A DNA stretch of 35,842 bases. Origin: Prochlorococcus sp. AG-363-J23 (GTDB lineage Bacteria; Cyanobacteriota; Cyanobacteriia; PCC-6307; Cyanobiaceae). Both the position numbers and the translations under genes were made by a program. The DNA lies in assembly GCA_003280245.1 (NCBI GenBank), contig QCFN01000013.1:1-35842 (forward strand), written 5' to 3'. Position 1 is the first letter of the stretch, and every line of letters begins with the position of its first letter. Below are positions 1 through 8,307 of this stretch, piece by piece. Below the pieces are notes generated by a model, which searched no databases, was not told where the DNA came from, and worked only from the letters and a program-made list of their open reading frames with translations.

Positions 1-112
1 CCTTATTCAACTACTACAAGGAGGGGAAATAGATGACATCAATATGCTTCTAGATCAATGCAAATTATGGCTTAACCAGGAAATAAAGGATCCTGGTTGT
101 CATCACCACTAA
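1..112 (+). CDS. 3' end of an unidentified gene (partial)
   Basis: An open frame enters the window at base 2 and runs 36 codons to a TAA at 110-112. The visible peptide is acidic to neutral, contains IDDINMLLDQCKLWL, and ends in three histidines (GCHHH). Too little is present to assign a family. The last 41 bases overlap, tail to tail, the end of the minus-strand RsbW-like gene. A clean open frame to the window edge with gene-like composition supports a real gene end, but the sequence beyond the window is needed to be sure. Confidence 0.5.
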   Translation, partial: LIQLLQGGEIDDINMLLDQCKLWLNQEIKDPGCHHH

Positions 113-572
113 CCAAATTATCACGCTTAAAAGCCAACTGCAATCTATTTCCTTTCTGACTCCATCTTACATCATCAAAGCATTTAAAAATAATAAATAA
201 TCCCCTTCCAGTATTAGACTCCATCTCTAAGGGAAGTTTTCCGAGGCGCTTATTATGGGGGATACCATTTCCCTCGTCCTGTATTTGCCAGACCAACCAA
301 TAAGGAGTTAATACTCTACGAATCCTAAGCAACTTCTTAGGGTCTCCAGAATTTCCATGCTGAACTGCATTTACTAACGCCTCTTGAAGGCCTAGTTTAA
401 GGCGAAGATGAGACTTCTTACAATCTATAGGCGCCAACAATAGCTCTATAAGCTCTGCTAATTGCAGTGTGGAAGGGACAAGAAAATCTTTCCATTGAAA
501 ACTTGATTTTCTATCTATAAATTTACTATCTAACATTTTCACAACCAAAGTATTTGAGTTTGAGAACTTCAT
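72..572 (-). CDS. RsbW-like ATP-binding protein (anti-sigma factor / serine kinase type)
   Basis: A 166-residue protein with a single HATPase_c domain of the GHKL superfamily in the small RsbW/SpoIIAB style. Visible motifs are the N box EALVNAVQHGN (about residues 64-74), the G1 box DEGNGIP (99-105) and the G2 box NTGRGLFII (120-128). There is no dimerisation or phospho-acceptor domain of a sensor kinase. RsbW proteins usually bind a sigma factor or a STAS protein and phosphorylate the STAS partner. The partner here is unknown; a STAS protein lies at 26826-27182 in the same window. ATG start at 572; an in-frame ATG at residue 13 is an alternative. The gene stands between the converging partial gene and gun4. 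The family call is firm; the physiological role is inference. Confidence 0.85.
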   Translation of the reverse strand: MKFSNSNTLVVKMLDSKFIDRKSSFQWKDFLVPSTLQLAELIELLLAPIDCKKSHLRLKLGLQEALVNAVQHGNSGDPKKLLRIRRVLTPYWLVWQIQDEGNGIPHNKRLGKLPLEMESNTGRGLFIIFKCFDDVRWSQKGNRLQLAFKRDNLVSGDDNQDPLFPG

Positions 573-627
573 ATCTTTGGCAAAATAACTGAAAAAAATC
601 TTCGAATTTAATCAACTTCTAAACACC

Positions 628-1356
628 TCAACTGATAAATTGACGACGACTTAATAGCGCTGGATGATTTAACAAGGAATCCATAAGTCGAACACCTCTG
701 AGCTGATTAACCAGAGGCATATGCCCATCTGGAGCCTTTAAAGACCAATCAAAAGAACCTGGATATCTTGTCCAAACTCCATCAGCCTTCCACCCAATTC
801 GAGGCCAAAGACGATCATAACGCCCATCTAAAGAATCAAGTATGCGAGCCTGAACAGAAAATCCAAATTTGCCCAAGGAATAAGCAATCCAAAGCCTATC
901 AAGAGTAATAAGATCTAATTCAGGCAGGGAAGAGACCTCACTGAAATAAACATAACCTCTCTTCTCCGCACTCTTTCCTGCCAATTTCCGAAGTACAGAG
1001 CTAGTAAAGCGATCAGCCTCCTCAAAGTTCTCAGCAAGAAGATTACCTTGCAAAGGTTCATAATCAATTCCAGCAGATGAAAAGCACGTAAACCAACCTT
1101 TTGATTGATTATCAATAATAATTTTTAGTGCCTCAGGCTGATGTCGTTGGAAAACTTGCAAAATCCAACCTGCCTGCCATTGATCTCCCTCAGGATCAAA
1201 AGAGGCCAGAACAGAGGGTCCAAGTCCTGCGATTTCCGCTGCTCTGGTTTCAATAACCGAAATCAAGCTTCGGCGCTGCCTTAAAGAGCCGTTGGAGAAG
1301 CGCTTCAGAAGCTCCTCAACAGAAAGGTTGTTAGAAGGTGAATTACTAGCGAGCAT
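628..1356 (-). CDS. gun4: GUN4, porphyrin-binding activator of Mg-chelatase
   Basis: A 242-residue GUN4 protein. GUN4 binds protoporphyrin IX and Mg-protoporphyrin and stimulates the ChlH subunit of Mg-chelatase, the first committed step of chlorophyll synthesis. The N-terminal ~95 residues look like the helical bundle of cyanobacterial GUN4. The C-terminal GUN4 domain (about 98-235) shows LWIAYSLGKFGFSVQ (155-169), an IGWK...GVWTRYP stretch, and SLKAPDGHMP (about 205-214), the conserved porphyrin-binding core. Length matches the full cyanobacterial form rather than the single-domain type. The ATG is at 1356. The divergent mnmH starts only 17 to 38 bases away, so its promoter must lie inside or very near the neighbouring gene. 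High confidence. Confidence 0.93.
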   Translation of the reverse strand: MLASNSPSNNLSVEELLKRFSNGSLRQRRSLISVIETRAAEIAGLGPSVLASFDPEGDQWQAGWILQVFQRHQPEALKIIIDNQSKGWFTCFSSAGIDYEPLQGNLLAENFEEADRFTSSVLRKLAGKSAEKRGYVYFSEVSSLPELDLITLDRLWIAYSLGKFGFSVQARILDSLDGRYDRLWPRIGWKADGVWTRYPGSFDWSLKAPDGHMPLVNQLRGVRLMDSLLNHPALLSRRQFIS

Positions 1357-1373
1357 GAGAATGAACCGAACTC

Positions 1374-2465
1374 TTGGCGCGGCTTTGGCCCACTATGTCA
1401 GGCATGGGCAACCAACCCTCTTATTCGATCGAAAGATTCCGAAATGCGAATGGTCCTCTCATAGACCTGAGAAGTCCTAAGGAGTTCTTTCAGGGACACT
1501 GGCCAGGAGCTATAAACATTCCCCTCTTTAGTGATGAACAAAGGGAATGTATAGGAACTACCTATAAAAAAACTGGCCGAGCAGAAGCAATTTTATTAGG
1601 TCTCAAATTCACTGGACCTAGGCTTGAATCTCTTGCTAATGAGTTGAAAAAATTTGCAGAAACTGCAAATTTTCAATCCAGAGTTAACGACTCCTCCAAA
1701 CTTCGCCTTTACTGCTGGAGAGGAGGAATGCGCTCCTCAAGCGTGGCTTGGCTAGCAAACCTTCTTGGACTAAAACCCATTCTCCTAGAAGGTGGCTATA
1801 AAACTTATCGTCGATGGGTATTAAATCAATTTGATAAAAAATGGCCTATTCATCTTTTAGGCGGGAGAACAGGAACAGGGAAAACAGACCTTCTTAAGGT
1901 TCTTTCCGAACAGAAAATCGCAACAATCGACTTAGAAGGCATTGCTAATCACCGTGGCAGTAGTTTCGGGGCACTAGGCCTACCTAACCAACCAACTAGC
2001 GAACACTTTGAAAATCGCCTTGCAGAAGCATTAGAAAAGCAAGTACAAAATTTAAATCCTTCGACTAATATCTTGATTGAGGCTGAAAGTGCACACCTGG
2101 GTAGATGCAGAATTCCATCTAACTTCTTCAAACAAATGCAAAGCGCACCTGTCCTAGAAATACAAAGATCATTACAAGAAAGACTTACCCTTCTAGTTCA
2201 CACATATAGCCAGCACAGCAAAGAATCACTAAAAGATGCAACTTTAAGGATCAGCAGAAGACTAGGACCTCAACGCACCAACAAAGCCATCAAGGCAATT
2301 ACCAAAGGAGAATGGGCAGAGGCATGCGAAGAAATGCTCGATTACTATGATCGCTGCTATGACCATGAACTAGCTAGGGCTAGCGAGCGTCAATGCATCG
2401 ACATTTCCGGATTGAGTGCAACCGATGCCGTCGCATACCTTCTCAAACAAAAATTCATTTCCTAA
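1374..2465 (+). CDS. mnmH: tRNA 2-selenouridine / geranyl-2-thiouridine synthase
   Basis: MnmH (SelU, YbbB) replaces the sulfur of 2-thiouridine at the wobble position of some tRNAs with selenium, through a geranylated intermediate. The N-terminal rhodanese domain has LIDLRSPKEF (about 29-38) and the catalytic loop CWRGGMRSS with Cys114. The C-terminal P-loop domain has GGRTGTGKT (163-171), followed by a DLEGIANHRGSSFG motif typical of the family. Length (363) equals the E. coli enzyme. The longest frame begins with TTG at 1374; in-frame ATGs at 1395 and 1404 place the rhodanese domain at the usual distance from the N terminus, so the true start may be 1395. Selenium use also needs SelD, which is not in this window. 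Confidence 0.92.
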   Translation: MARLWPTMSGMGNQPSYSIERFRNANGPLIDLRSPKEFFQGHWPGAINIPLFSDEQRECIGTTYKKTGRAEAILLGLKFTGPRLESLANELKKFAETANFQSRVNDSSKLRLYCWRGGMRSSSVAWLANLLGLKPILLEGGYKTYRRWVLNQFDKKWPIHLLGGRTGTGKTDLLKVLSEQKIATIDLEGIANHRGSSFGALGLPNQPTSEHFENRLAEALEKQVQNLNPSTNILIEAESAHLGRCRIPSNFFKQMQSAPVLEIQRSLQERLTLLVHTYSQHSKESLKDATLRISRRLGPQRTNKAIKAITKGEWAEACEEMLDYYDRCYDHELARASERQCIDISGLSATDAVAYLLKQKFIS

Positions 2466-2534
2466 TTAGATTCTTCACAATAAAAATGATGTCCTCTTAG
2501 GATTCAAATACTTCTTTTGTCGCAGCACCAATCC

Positions 2535-2900
2535 ATGAGCCAACAAAAACCAATTGCGGCAATTGAATTTTTCAAAGGCATTGATGAGCCAGTAGTACCA
2601 CAAATTCGTTTAACAAGAAGCAGGGACGGGCGGACTGGGCAAGCAATATTCGTATTCGAGGGACCGCAAGCACTAGATCCAGAGGCAACTGGAGAAATTA
2701 CTGGAATGACACTTGTCGATGAGGAAGGGCAATTAGTAACTAGAGAAGTAAAGGCGAGGTTTGTAAATGGCAAGCCAAGTGCCATAGAAGCAACATATAT
2801 CTGGAAGTCAGAAGCTGATTTCGAACGTTTCATGCGCTTTGCAAAGCGCTATGCAGAAAGTCATGGGATGGGTTATTCAGAAAAATCGAACCCCTCCTAA
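2535..2900 (+). CDS. psb28: Photosystem II assembly protein Psb28
   Basis: A 121-residue Psb28. This extrinsic protein binds the cytosolic face of photosystem II assembly intermediates near CP47 and is not kept in the mature complex. Recognisable parts are the [19 protein letters not shown] start, the FEGPQAL turn, [13 protein letters not shown], and the C-terminal [20 protein letters not shown] helix. I prefer the ATG at 2535; a TTG at 2517 would add six residues. It follows mnmH on the same strand by about 70 bases and is followed by the AI-2E family gene after 18 bases. Fully intact and of family length. Confidence 0.95.
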   Translation: MSQQKPIAAIEFFKGIDEPVVPQIRLTRSRDGRTGQAIFVFEGPQALDPEATGEITGMTLVDEEGQLVTREVKARFVNGKPSAIEATYIWKSEADFERFMRFAKRYAESHGMGYSEKSNPS

Positions 2901-2918
2901 TTTTCCAGGAAACTACTT

Positions 2919-3998
2919 TTGAAATTCTCTAATTGGCTCGCAATCTCAACATTAATCGCAGCAGGATTACTAATTTGGAGCCTAAAAAATATCCTAATTC
3001 TCCTATTTGCAGGCATAATCCTTGCAATGGCAATTTGCACTCTTACAGGCAAGATAGGTTCATTCTTTTCGATTTCAAGGCCTCTATCTCTCCTGATTTG
3101 CCTATCAAGTCTTATTCTTATAGCTAACTTAACTCTAGTTGTAGTTGTTCCACCTTTCGCCGAAGAATTTCAAGAGCTCATAATTCAATTACCCACTGCC
3201 GCCAAAGAACTTGGAAGCTTAGCTATAGGGACTATAAACAATCTTTCAGAATTAATTTATGGAGATAACCCTAAAAGTATTTGGGACCAAGGGACTCTTT
3301 TGAGTGAATTTACTCAATTTACTGATACCACATCTCTAGCAACAGGACTTAGTGAAGGCATTCAAAAATTATTAGGAATAGCTGGAAATCTTGGCAACGG
3401 TATTATCAAACTTCTATTTGTCTTTGCTGTCACTCTAATGATTGCAATCCAACCAAACTCATACAGAGATGCTGCTATTCTTTTAATCCCATCTTTCTAC
3501 AGAAGAAGGGCAAGATATATTCTAAGCCAATGTGGAGAATCTCTAAGTAATTGGATGGTAGGAGTTTTAATCAGCTCATTATGCGTATCTGTTCTTGCAG
3601 GCATTGGTTTATCTTTATTTGGAGTGAAACTTGTTATAGCCAATGCTCTTCTTGCTGGAATACTCAACATCATCCCCAATGTAGGACCATTCATTAGCAC
3701 TATCTTTCCAATGTCAGTAGCGCTTCTTGATGCACCATGGAAAGCTGTTGCAGTTCTTGGTTTATATATAGTTATTCAAAATCTTGAGAGTTATTTAATA
3801 ACACCTTCTGTAATGCATCATCAGGCAAAACTTCTACCAGGAGTAACCCTAACAGCGCAATTCATCTTTACGATAATCTTCGGTCCTCTAGGGCTACTTT
3901 TAGCTCTTCCTCTAACTGTAGTAATGCAGGTTTTAGTGAAAGAAGTAGTTGTTCATGACCTTCTGGATCCTTGGAAAAAACAACAAATTTGCGACTGA
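2919..3998 (+). CDS. AI-2E family (PerM/YdiK-type) membrane transporter
   Basis: A 359-residue polytopic membrane protein of the AI-2E transporter family (DUF20). It shows hydrophobic segments near residues 8-45 and 55-80, an extracytoplasmic region to about 150, and a C-terminal cluster of helices containing the family signature: NIIPNVGPFIS, then LESYLITPSVMHHQAKLLPG, then FGPLGLLLALPL. Members have been linked to autoinducer-2 export or Na+/H+ exchange; the substrate in picocyanobacteria is unknown. The start is TTG at 2919, supported by an AGGA at 2907-2910. It runs close behind psb28 and converges on the minus-strand gene ending at 4031. Confidence 0.88.
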   Translation: MKFSNWLAISTLIAAGLLIWSLKNILILLFAGIILAMAICTLTGKIGSFFSISRPLSLLICLSSLILIANLTLVVVVPPFAEEFQELIIQLPTAAKELGSLAIGTINNLSELIYGDNPKSIWDQGTLLSEFTQFTDTTSLATGLSEGIQKLLGIAGNLGNGIIKLLFVFAVTLMIAIQPNSYRDAAILLIPSFYRRRARYILSQCGESLSNWMVGVLISSLCVSVLAGIGLSLFGVKLVIANALLAGILNIIPNVGPFISTIFPMSVALLDAPWKAVAVLGLYIVIQNLESYLITPSVMHHQAKLLPGVTLTAQFIFTIIFGPLGLLLALPLTVVMQVLVKEVVVHDLLDPWKKQQICD

Positions 3999-4030
3999 AT
4001 ATCCAAAGGAATTGACTTGATCAATATTAA

Positions 4031-4279
4031 TTACCTTAATTTACGCGGAAATGAATATTTACTCCAAACAATCGGGCTTGCAAACAAAATAGTAAAAGCA
4101 AGAGTATGATCCTTAATTGCGAACATTAAAGATGTAAGTGTAAAATAATCAAAAAGCAATCTTAATTCTATTCGAATATCCCAAATAGAAAGTACAAACA
4201 AGAGTATAGGTAAGAAATGTGATTTTATATATGAAGGCTTCGAGAGTTTATCTTTCTCCAACATCTCCCTGATACTCAT
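4031..4279 (-). CDS. Small hypothetical membrane protein downstream of secF
   Basis: An 82-residue protein with an ATG at 4279, three bases after the secF stop. It has a basic, polar N terminus (about 20 residues) and at least two hydrophobic stretches, LPILLFVLSIWDI (about 23-35) and TLAFTILFASPIVW (about 59-72). I do not recognise a family. Tight spacing suggests it is the last gene of the secD-secF transcription unit. It may be a membrane protein specific to this lineage, and nothing in the sequence points to a function. Plausible composition and position make it likely to be real. Confidence 0.6.
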   Translation of the reverse strand: MSIREMLEKDKLSKPSYIKSHFLPILLFVLSIWDIRIELRLLFDYFTLTSLMFAIKDHTLAFTILFASPIVWSKYSFPRKLR

Positions 4280-4282
4280 AAT

Positions 4283-5276
4283 CTATCTGGGATTAATATC
4301 ATTTCTGTCTAAAATAAGTAGCAAAGATGGAGCAAGTGCAATACTTGACCAACTACCTACTAGAACTCCTACAGCCAATGCTATAGAAAACCAATAAAGC
4401 GTTGACCCTCCAAAAAAGATAAGACTTAACAGTGGGAGCAAAGTTGTTCCACTTGTATACAACGTTCTAGCAAGAGTTGCAGAAATTGCCTTATCAACTT
4501 TGTCTTGAAGGAGAGAATTAGAATCCTCTTTTGTGAATTCTCTTATCCGATCGAAAATTACTACAGTATCATTCACAGAATATCCTGCAATAGTTAAAAT
4601 AGAAACGGCAAAAAGACTATCCACTTCAAGATTTAAACTCTGACCAAACCATGAGAATAAACCACAAACAATAATCACATCATGAGCCAATGCAATTAAA
4701 GCCAAGAAAGCGTATCTTTTATCATATCTAATACTTATATAAAAAGCTATGCCTGCAAACGCCACAATCAAAGAGACAAAACTACTTTTTAAAAGTTGAC
4801 CCCCCCAAGCTAGGTCCTATTGTTGCTACAGATTGTCCACCTTTCAAAAAAGGTCCTGCAACTAATGACACAGCCTCAATGACATCTTTGCTCTGACTTG
4901 CTGAAAGGAAAGGCAGCCTCAAAACAATCGACTTACCCCTATCCAAAAGCTGAACACGAGAGCCAGATAAGTTTGGCAGCGCTGATTCCTTATCTTCCGA
5001 TTTAACTAAAACTTTTAAAGCCTTTTCAACTTGAACAGTTTGAAGATCTTTACAAGATTCCGCACAGTCCCTTTCAATTTGAATTTGCGTCCCTCCGGTG
5101 AAGTCTAAGCCAGGCCTAAGTGGGGCTCTAATTTCAGGATTAGTCCAGGAAGTTGCAAATCCGAGAAAACTAAGGATAAGCAGCATCGAAGATATACCCA
5201 AAATGGTTTTTCTATAACGACTAATTTTGAATCGCAAGGATAAATTTGTTTCTTTATCAGGCGCTAAATCAACCAT
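4283..5276 (-). pseudogene. secF: secF, protein-export membrane subunit, split by a one-base frameshift
   Basis: SecF forms a complex with SecD that uses the proton gradient to help pull proteins across the membrane. Two frames together make one SecF. 4782-5276 (164 aa) holds TM1 (around ILGISSMLLILSFLGF), the LRPGLDFTGGTQIQIE motif and the periplasmic domain up to ATIGPSLGG, then stops. 4283-4771 continues with IVAFAGIAFYISIRYD, the GYSVNDTVVIFDRIRE motif and the remaining helices. Dropping one base from the G7 run (complement of 4800-4806) joins them as GPSLGGQLLKSSFVSLIVAF, which fits the family, giving a 330-residue protein of normal length. No other damage is visible. It may be a sequencing error, a recent mutation, or slippage at the homopolymer, so calling it a pseudogene is provisional. 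Confidence 0.85.
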
Positions 5277-5279
5277 AAT

Positions 5280-6764
5280 TCAAGAAGCAATAGAAGTAAT
5301 TTGTTTTTCTGGCAGAAAGTTTGACTTTCGCCTAAGAGACTGATATCCCATAAGGAAGCGAAGAATAGTTTTAGTACAACTCAATGCTGTAAATAAACTC
5401 AAGACCACTCCAATTCCAAGAGTTGCAGCAAACCCTTTAACCAAGCCTGTGCCAAGAGAAAATAAAGCTAAACAACTAATTAGGGTTGTAATATGTCCAT
5501 CAACTATTGAAGAGAATGCCTCAGAGAATCCTTTATCAATAGATCGTATAAGAGTATTACCAGAACGCAATTCATCCTTTATCCTCTCAAAAATCAGAAC
5601 ATTTGCATCTACCGCCATACCAATACTTAAAATGAATCCTGCTATCCCAGGAAGGGTTAATGTAACTGGAATCAATGAATAAATAGCCAAGTTAAATAAT
5701 GCATAAAGGCTTAGACCAATAACAGCAACAAAACCTGCTAAACGATAAATCAATACCATAAATATAGCGACTAAAACAAGTCCAGATAGAGCCGCAAAAA
5801 GACTTCTTCGTATATTCTCAGCGCCTAAAGTTGGTCCAATAGTCCTTACTTCTATAACCTCAACTGGTAATGGTAAAGAGCCACCTCGTAACTGTACTTC
5901 TAAATCTCGAGCAGCCTCAGCTGAAAAATTTCCAGTAATCGTCGCTGCTCCACCTGTAATACCTGCTGCTGAAAACTGTTCTCCAACAGTTGCCTCGCTG
6001 ATAGATCTCCCATCAAGCACTATTCCTAATAATCTGCCAGTTCCTGCTAAAGACTTTGTTAATTCAGCAAATTTATCTCCCCCTGTTTTATTAAAAGCAA
6101 GTGTTACCTCCCATCCAGAAATATTTTGTTGCTGTTGCCTTCCCGCAGAAACAAGATCTTTTCCGGTTAAATCACTTATATCAAAAAGGCTAACGATTTC
6201 CTCATTAGTTCTATCAAGAATTTGTTCTAACTGTTCAATCTCATTTCCATCAGCTCTTGACAACCCGAGAGAGTTCTGCACCTTTTGAAGTTCTTTCTGA
6301 TCTACTTGATCTTCTAGCTCTAATTGTTTCCCACTTTCTCGACTTTTAATTGCTTCAATTGTATTTTTTGCTTGTGCACGAAGCCTTTGAAGATTGCGCA
6401 TCTCATCCTGAGTACCAAGTTTCTGAGTTCGAAATTCCAGAAGCGCTGTTTCTCCTAGTATCTTTGCAGCTCGAGAAGGGTCTTGCTCCCCAGGCAATTG
6501 AAGTATCAGCTGATTCTCTCCAATTGTTTGAAGAGTAGACTCTGAAACCCCCAAGCCATTAACTCTCCTATCAAGTACAACCTTCACAGCTTGTTGTTGA
6601 TCTGAAGTAATCCTTTTTATATCTCCTGCAGGTTGAATCTCCAAAGTCAATTGACTTCCACCTTTAAGGTCTAGACCTAATTCAAGAGGAAAACTAACTA
6701 CAACTGAACCTGCAGCTATTGCGATTGCAAGGACAACAGCAAACCATCCCTGTTGACGTGCCAT
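5280..6764 (-). CDS. secD: Protein translocase subunit SecD
   Basis: SecD, 494 residues, partner of SecF in the Sec translocon. One N-terminal transmembrane helix (about 8-25) is followed by FPLELGLDLKGGSQLTLEI, the SecD signature. A long periplasmic region then includes a helical, Q/E-rich insert (about 120-190). The C-terminal five-helix RND-like domain carries GMAVDANVLIFERIKDELR, where the Asp and Arg lie in the proton path. The ATG at 6764 and the stop at 5280 leave three bases before the secF start, so the two are translated from one message. Unlike secF, this frame is intact. pdhB lies just upstream on the same strand. Confidence 0.96.
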   Translation of the reverse strand: MARQQGWFAVVLAIAIAAGSVVVSFPLELGLDLKGGSQLTLEIQPAGDIKRITSDQQQAVKVVLDRRVNGLGVSESTLQTIGENQLILQLPGEQDPSRAAKILGETALLEFRTQKLGTQDEMRNLQRLRAQAKNTIEAIKSRESGKQLELEDQVDQKELQKVQNSLGLSRADGNEIEQLEQILDRTNEEIVSLFDISDLTGKDLVSAGRQQQQNISGWEVTLAFNKTGGDKFAELTKSLAGTGRLLGIVLDGRSISEATVGEQFSAAGITGGAATITGNFSAEAARDLEVQLRGGSLPLPVEVIEVRTIGPTLGAENIRRSLFAALSGLVLVAIFMVLIYRLAGFVAVIGLSLYALFNLAIYSLIPVTLTLPGIAGFILSIGMAVDANVLIFERIKDELRSGNTLIRSIDKGFSEAFSSIVDGHITTLISCLALFSLGTGLVKGFAATLGIGVVLSLFTALSCTKTILRFLMGYQSLRRKSNFLPEKQITSIAS

Positions 6765-6767
6765 TAA

Positions 6768-7751
6768 CTAAATTCCCTCGCGCACAATTTTCTTGGCAGT
6801 TTCCACTATCTGATGAGGTTGAATAATAGTTAGATTCTCTAACTTTCCGTTATATGGCGTTGGAATATCTTGACTAGATAATCTTACTGGACGAGCATCT
6901 AACTCATCAAAACATGTCTCTGTAATCAATGAAATCAGCTCAGCCCCTATCCCTCCTGTTTTCATACATTCTTCGACAATTATGACTCTATGGGTTTTTT
7001 TTATAGATCGCTCAATCGTGTCAATATCAAATGGTTTAAGGCTAATCAAATCAATCAATTCAACATCTATTCCATCCTTCTCCAATTGCTCTACAGCTTT
7101 CAAACAATGATGACGCATACGTGAATAAGTCAGGATTGTGACATCCTTTCCTTCACGAACAAGATCTGCTTGATCAAGAGCACAAACATAATCTCCTGAA
7201 GGAATTTCTTCACTTAGGTTATATAAAAGGACATGCTCAAAGAAAAGAACCGGGTTGTTATCTCGAATTGCTGCTTTCATCAATCCTTTCGCATTAGTTG
7301 GAGTACTACATGCGACGATCTTGATTCCTGGCACAGCATGGAAATAAGCCTCTAATCTTTGGCTATGTTCTGCTCCAAGCTGCCTACCAACACCTCCTGG
7401 CCCTCGCACAACAGTAGGAATTGTGTAATTGCCACCGCTCGTGTAGCGCAACATTCCCATATTGTTGGAGATTTGATTAAAAGCCAATAACAAAAATCCC
7501 ATATTCATTCCTTCAACTATGGGCCGCAGTCCTGTCATGGCTGCACCTACGGCCATTCCAGTGAAACTGTTCTCAGCTATTGGGGTGTCTAGAACCCTCA
7601 GCTCACCGTACTTCTCAAAAAGTCCCTTTGTAACCTTATAAGAGCCACCATAGTGACCTACGTCCTCCCCCATGACGCAGACATGAGGGTTTCTAGCCAT
7701 CTCCTCATCGATGGCTTCTCGGAGAGCGTCAAATAAAAGTGTCCCTGACAC
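6768..7751 (-). CDS. pdhB: Pyruvate dehydrogenase E1 component, beta subunit
   Basis: The beta subunit of the thiamine-diphosphate E1 of pyruvate dehydrogenase, which decarboxylates pyruvate to feed acetyl-CoA synthesis. Clear features are [64 protein letters not shown], and a C-terminal transketolase domain with [19 protein letters not shown] place the start at the GTG at 7751, giving 327 residues beginning [12 protein letters not shown], the usual length and N terminus in cyanobacteria. A TTG at 7790 would add 13 unrelated residues. It sits three bases upstream of secD. The alpha subunit is not in this window, as is usual in cyanobacteria, where the two subunits are unlinked. Confidence 0.95.
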   Translation of the reverse strand: MSGTLLFDALREAIDEEMARNPHVCVMGEDVGHYGGSYKVTKGLFEKYGELRVLDTPIAENSFTGMAVGAAMTGLRPIVEGMNMGFLLLAFNQISNNMGMLRYTSGGNYTIPTVVRGPGGVGRQLGAEHSQRLEAYFHAVPGIKIVACSTPTNAKGLMKAAIRDNNPVLFFEHVLLYNLSEEIPSGDYVCALDQADLVREGKDVTILTYSRMRHHCLKAVEQLEKDGIDVELIDLISLKPFDIDTIERSIKKTHRVIIVEECMKTGGIGAELISLITETCFDELDARPVRLSSQDIPTPYNGKLENLTIIQPHQIVETAKKIVREGI

Positions 7752-7810
7752 GGCCTCTTTGCAATGCCGGATATACCGACTTTCTGCCAAATTATCTCAG
7801 TGCGTGCCCA

Positions 7811-7906
7811 TCAACCACCAGCAGCAAATGTTGAGAGCAGTAAAACCGAGAGCAACATCCCTGGACTTAACAGGAGAACCAGCTGCGCCAAATCGTGAAG
7901 AGTCAT
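7811..7906 (-). CDS. Possible 31-residue membrane peptide
   Basis: A short minus-strand frame with ATG at 7906 and TGA at 7811-7813 encodes MTLHDLAQLVLLL followed by SPGMLLSVLLLSTFAAGG. It is one hydrophobic segment with a short polar head, the form of many tiny photosynthetic or NDH subunits, though it matches none I know. It fills the gap between the DUF3082 gene (ends 7951) and pdhB on the same strand. No ribosome binding site is obvious. Chance hydrophobic frames of this length are common, so this is a candidate only. Confidence 0.33.
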   Translation of the reverse strand: MTLHDLAQLVLLLSPGMLLSVLLLSTFAAGG

Positions 7907-7950
7907 AGAAATAGTTACAGAAATGAATTCAAGAAAAAGATAAGCAAACC

Positions 7951-8307
7951 CTAGACAGGGTCATGATCCTTGACCGCAAATAAACTCCTAAAGAACACAA
8001 TAAGAAGACCAAGTCCAATAAAAGAAAAAGTAAATGTTGCTAAAAAGCAAATCCCAATAACAAGTGTTTTAAACCCAGAAGCAACGCTTTGGGCTATTGG
8101 CGAACTGTAATCAGTTGAATGCAAAGTGAAATAAGTCACCATGCCTTGACTCAATCGAAGGCATAACAAACCCATCAAACCACTAGTAATTGCTCCCACA
8201 AAGAAGTTTGCAGGACCTTTTTTAGGCTTTGGAACATTTTGCAAAGCCTCAGACTGAGGAAGCAATCCTTCTCCTGCTTGAGCCGAATCACGGTTTGAAT
8301 CGATCAT
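7951..8307 (-). CDS. DUF3082 family membrane protein
   Basis: A 118-residue protein of the DUF3082 type found in cyanobacteria and plastid-bearing plants. A polar N terminus rich in Q, S and P (about 1-35) precedes two hydrophobic segments: FFVGAITSGLMGLLCLRLS (about 36-54), and a second helix around LVIGICFLATFTFSFIGLGLL, ending in a short charged tail. The ATG at 8307 overlaps the ispE stop as ATGA, so translation is probably coupled. An upstream extension of the frame (to 8346) lies inside ispE and is not needed. Function is unknown. Confidence 0.85.
   Translation of the reverse strand: MIDSNRDSAQAGEGLLPQSEALQNVPKPKKGPANFFVGAITSGLMGLLCLRLSQGMVTYFTLHSTDYSSPIAQSVASGFKTLVIGICFLATFTFSFIGLGLLIVFFRSLFAVKDHDPV

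Noticed and set aside
2504-2833. 109-codon minus-strand frame over psb28
   Set aside because: Antisense shadow of an unmistakable Psb28.
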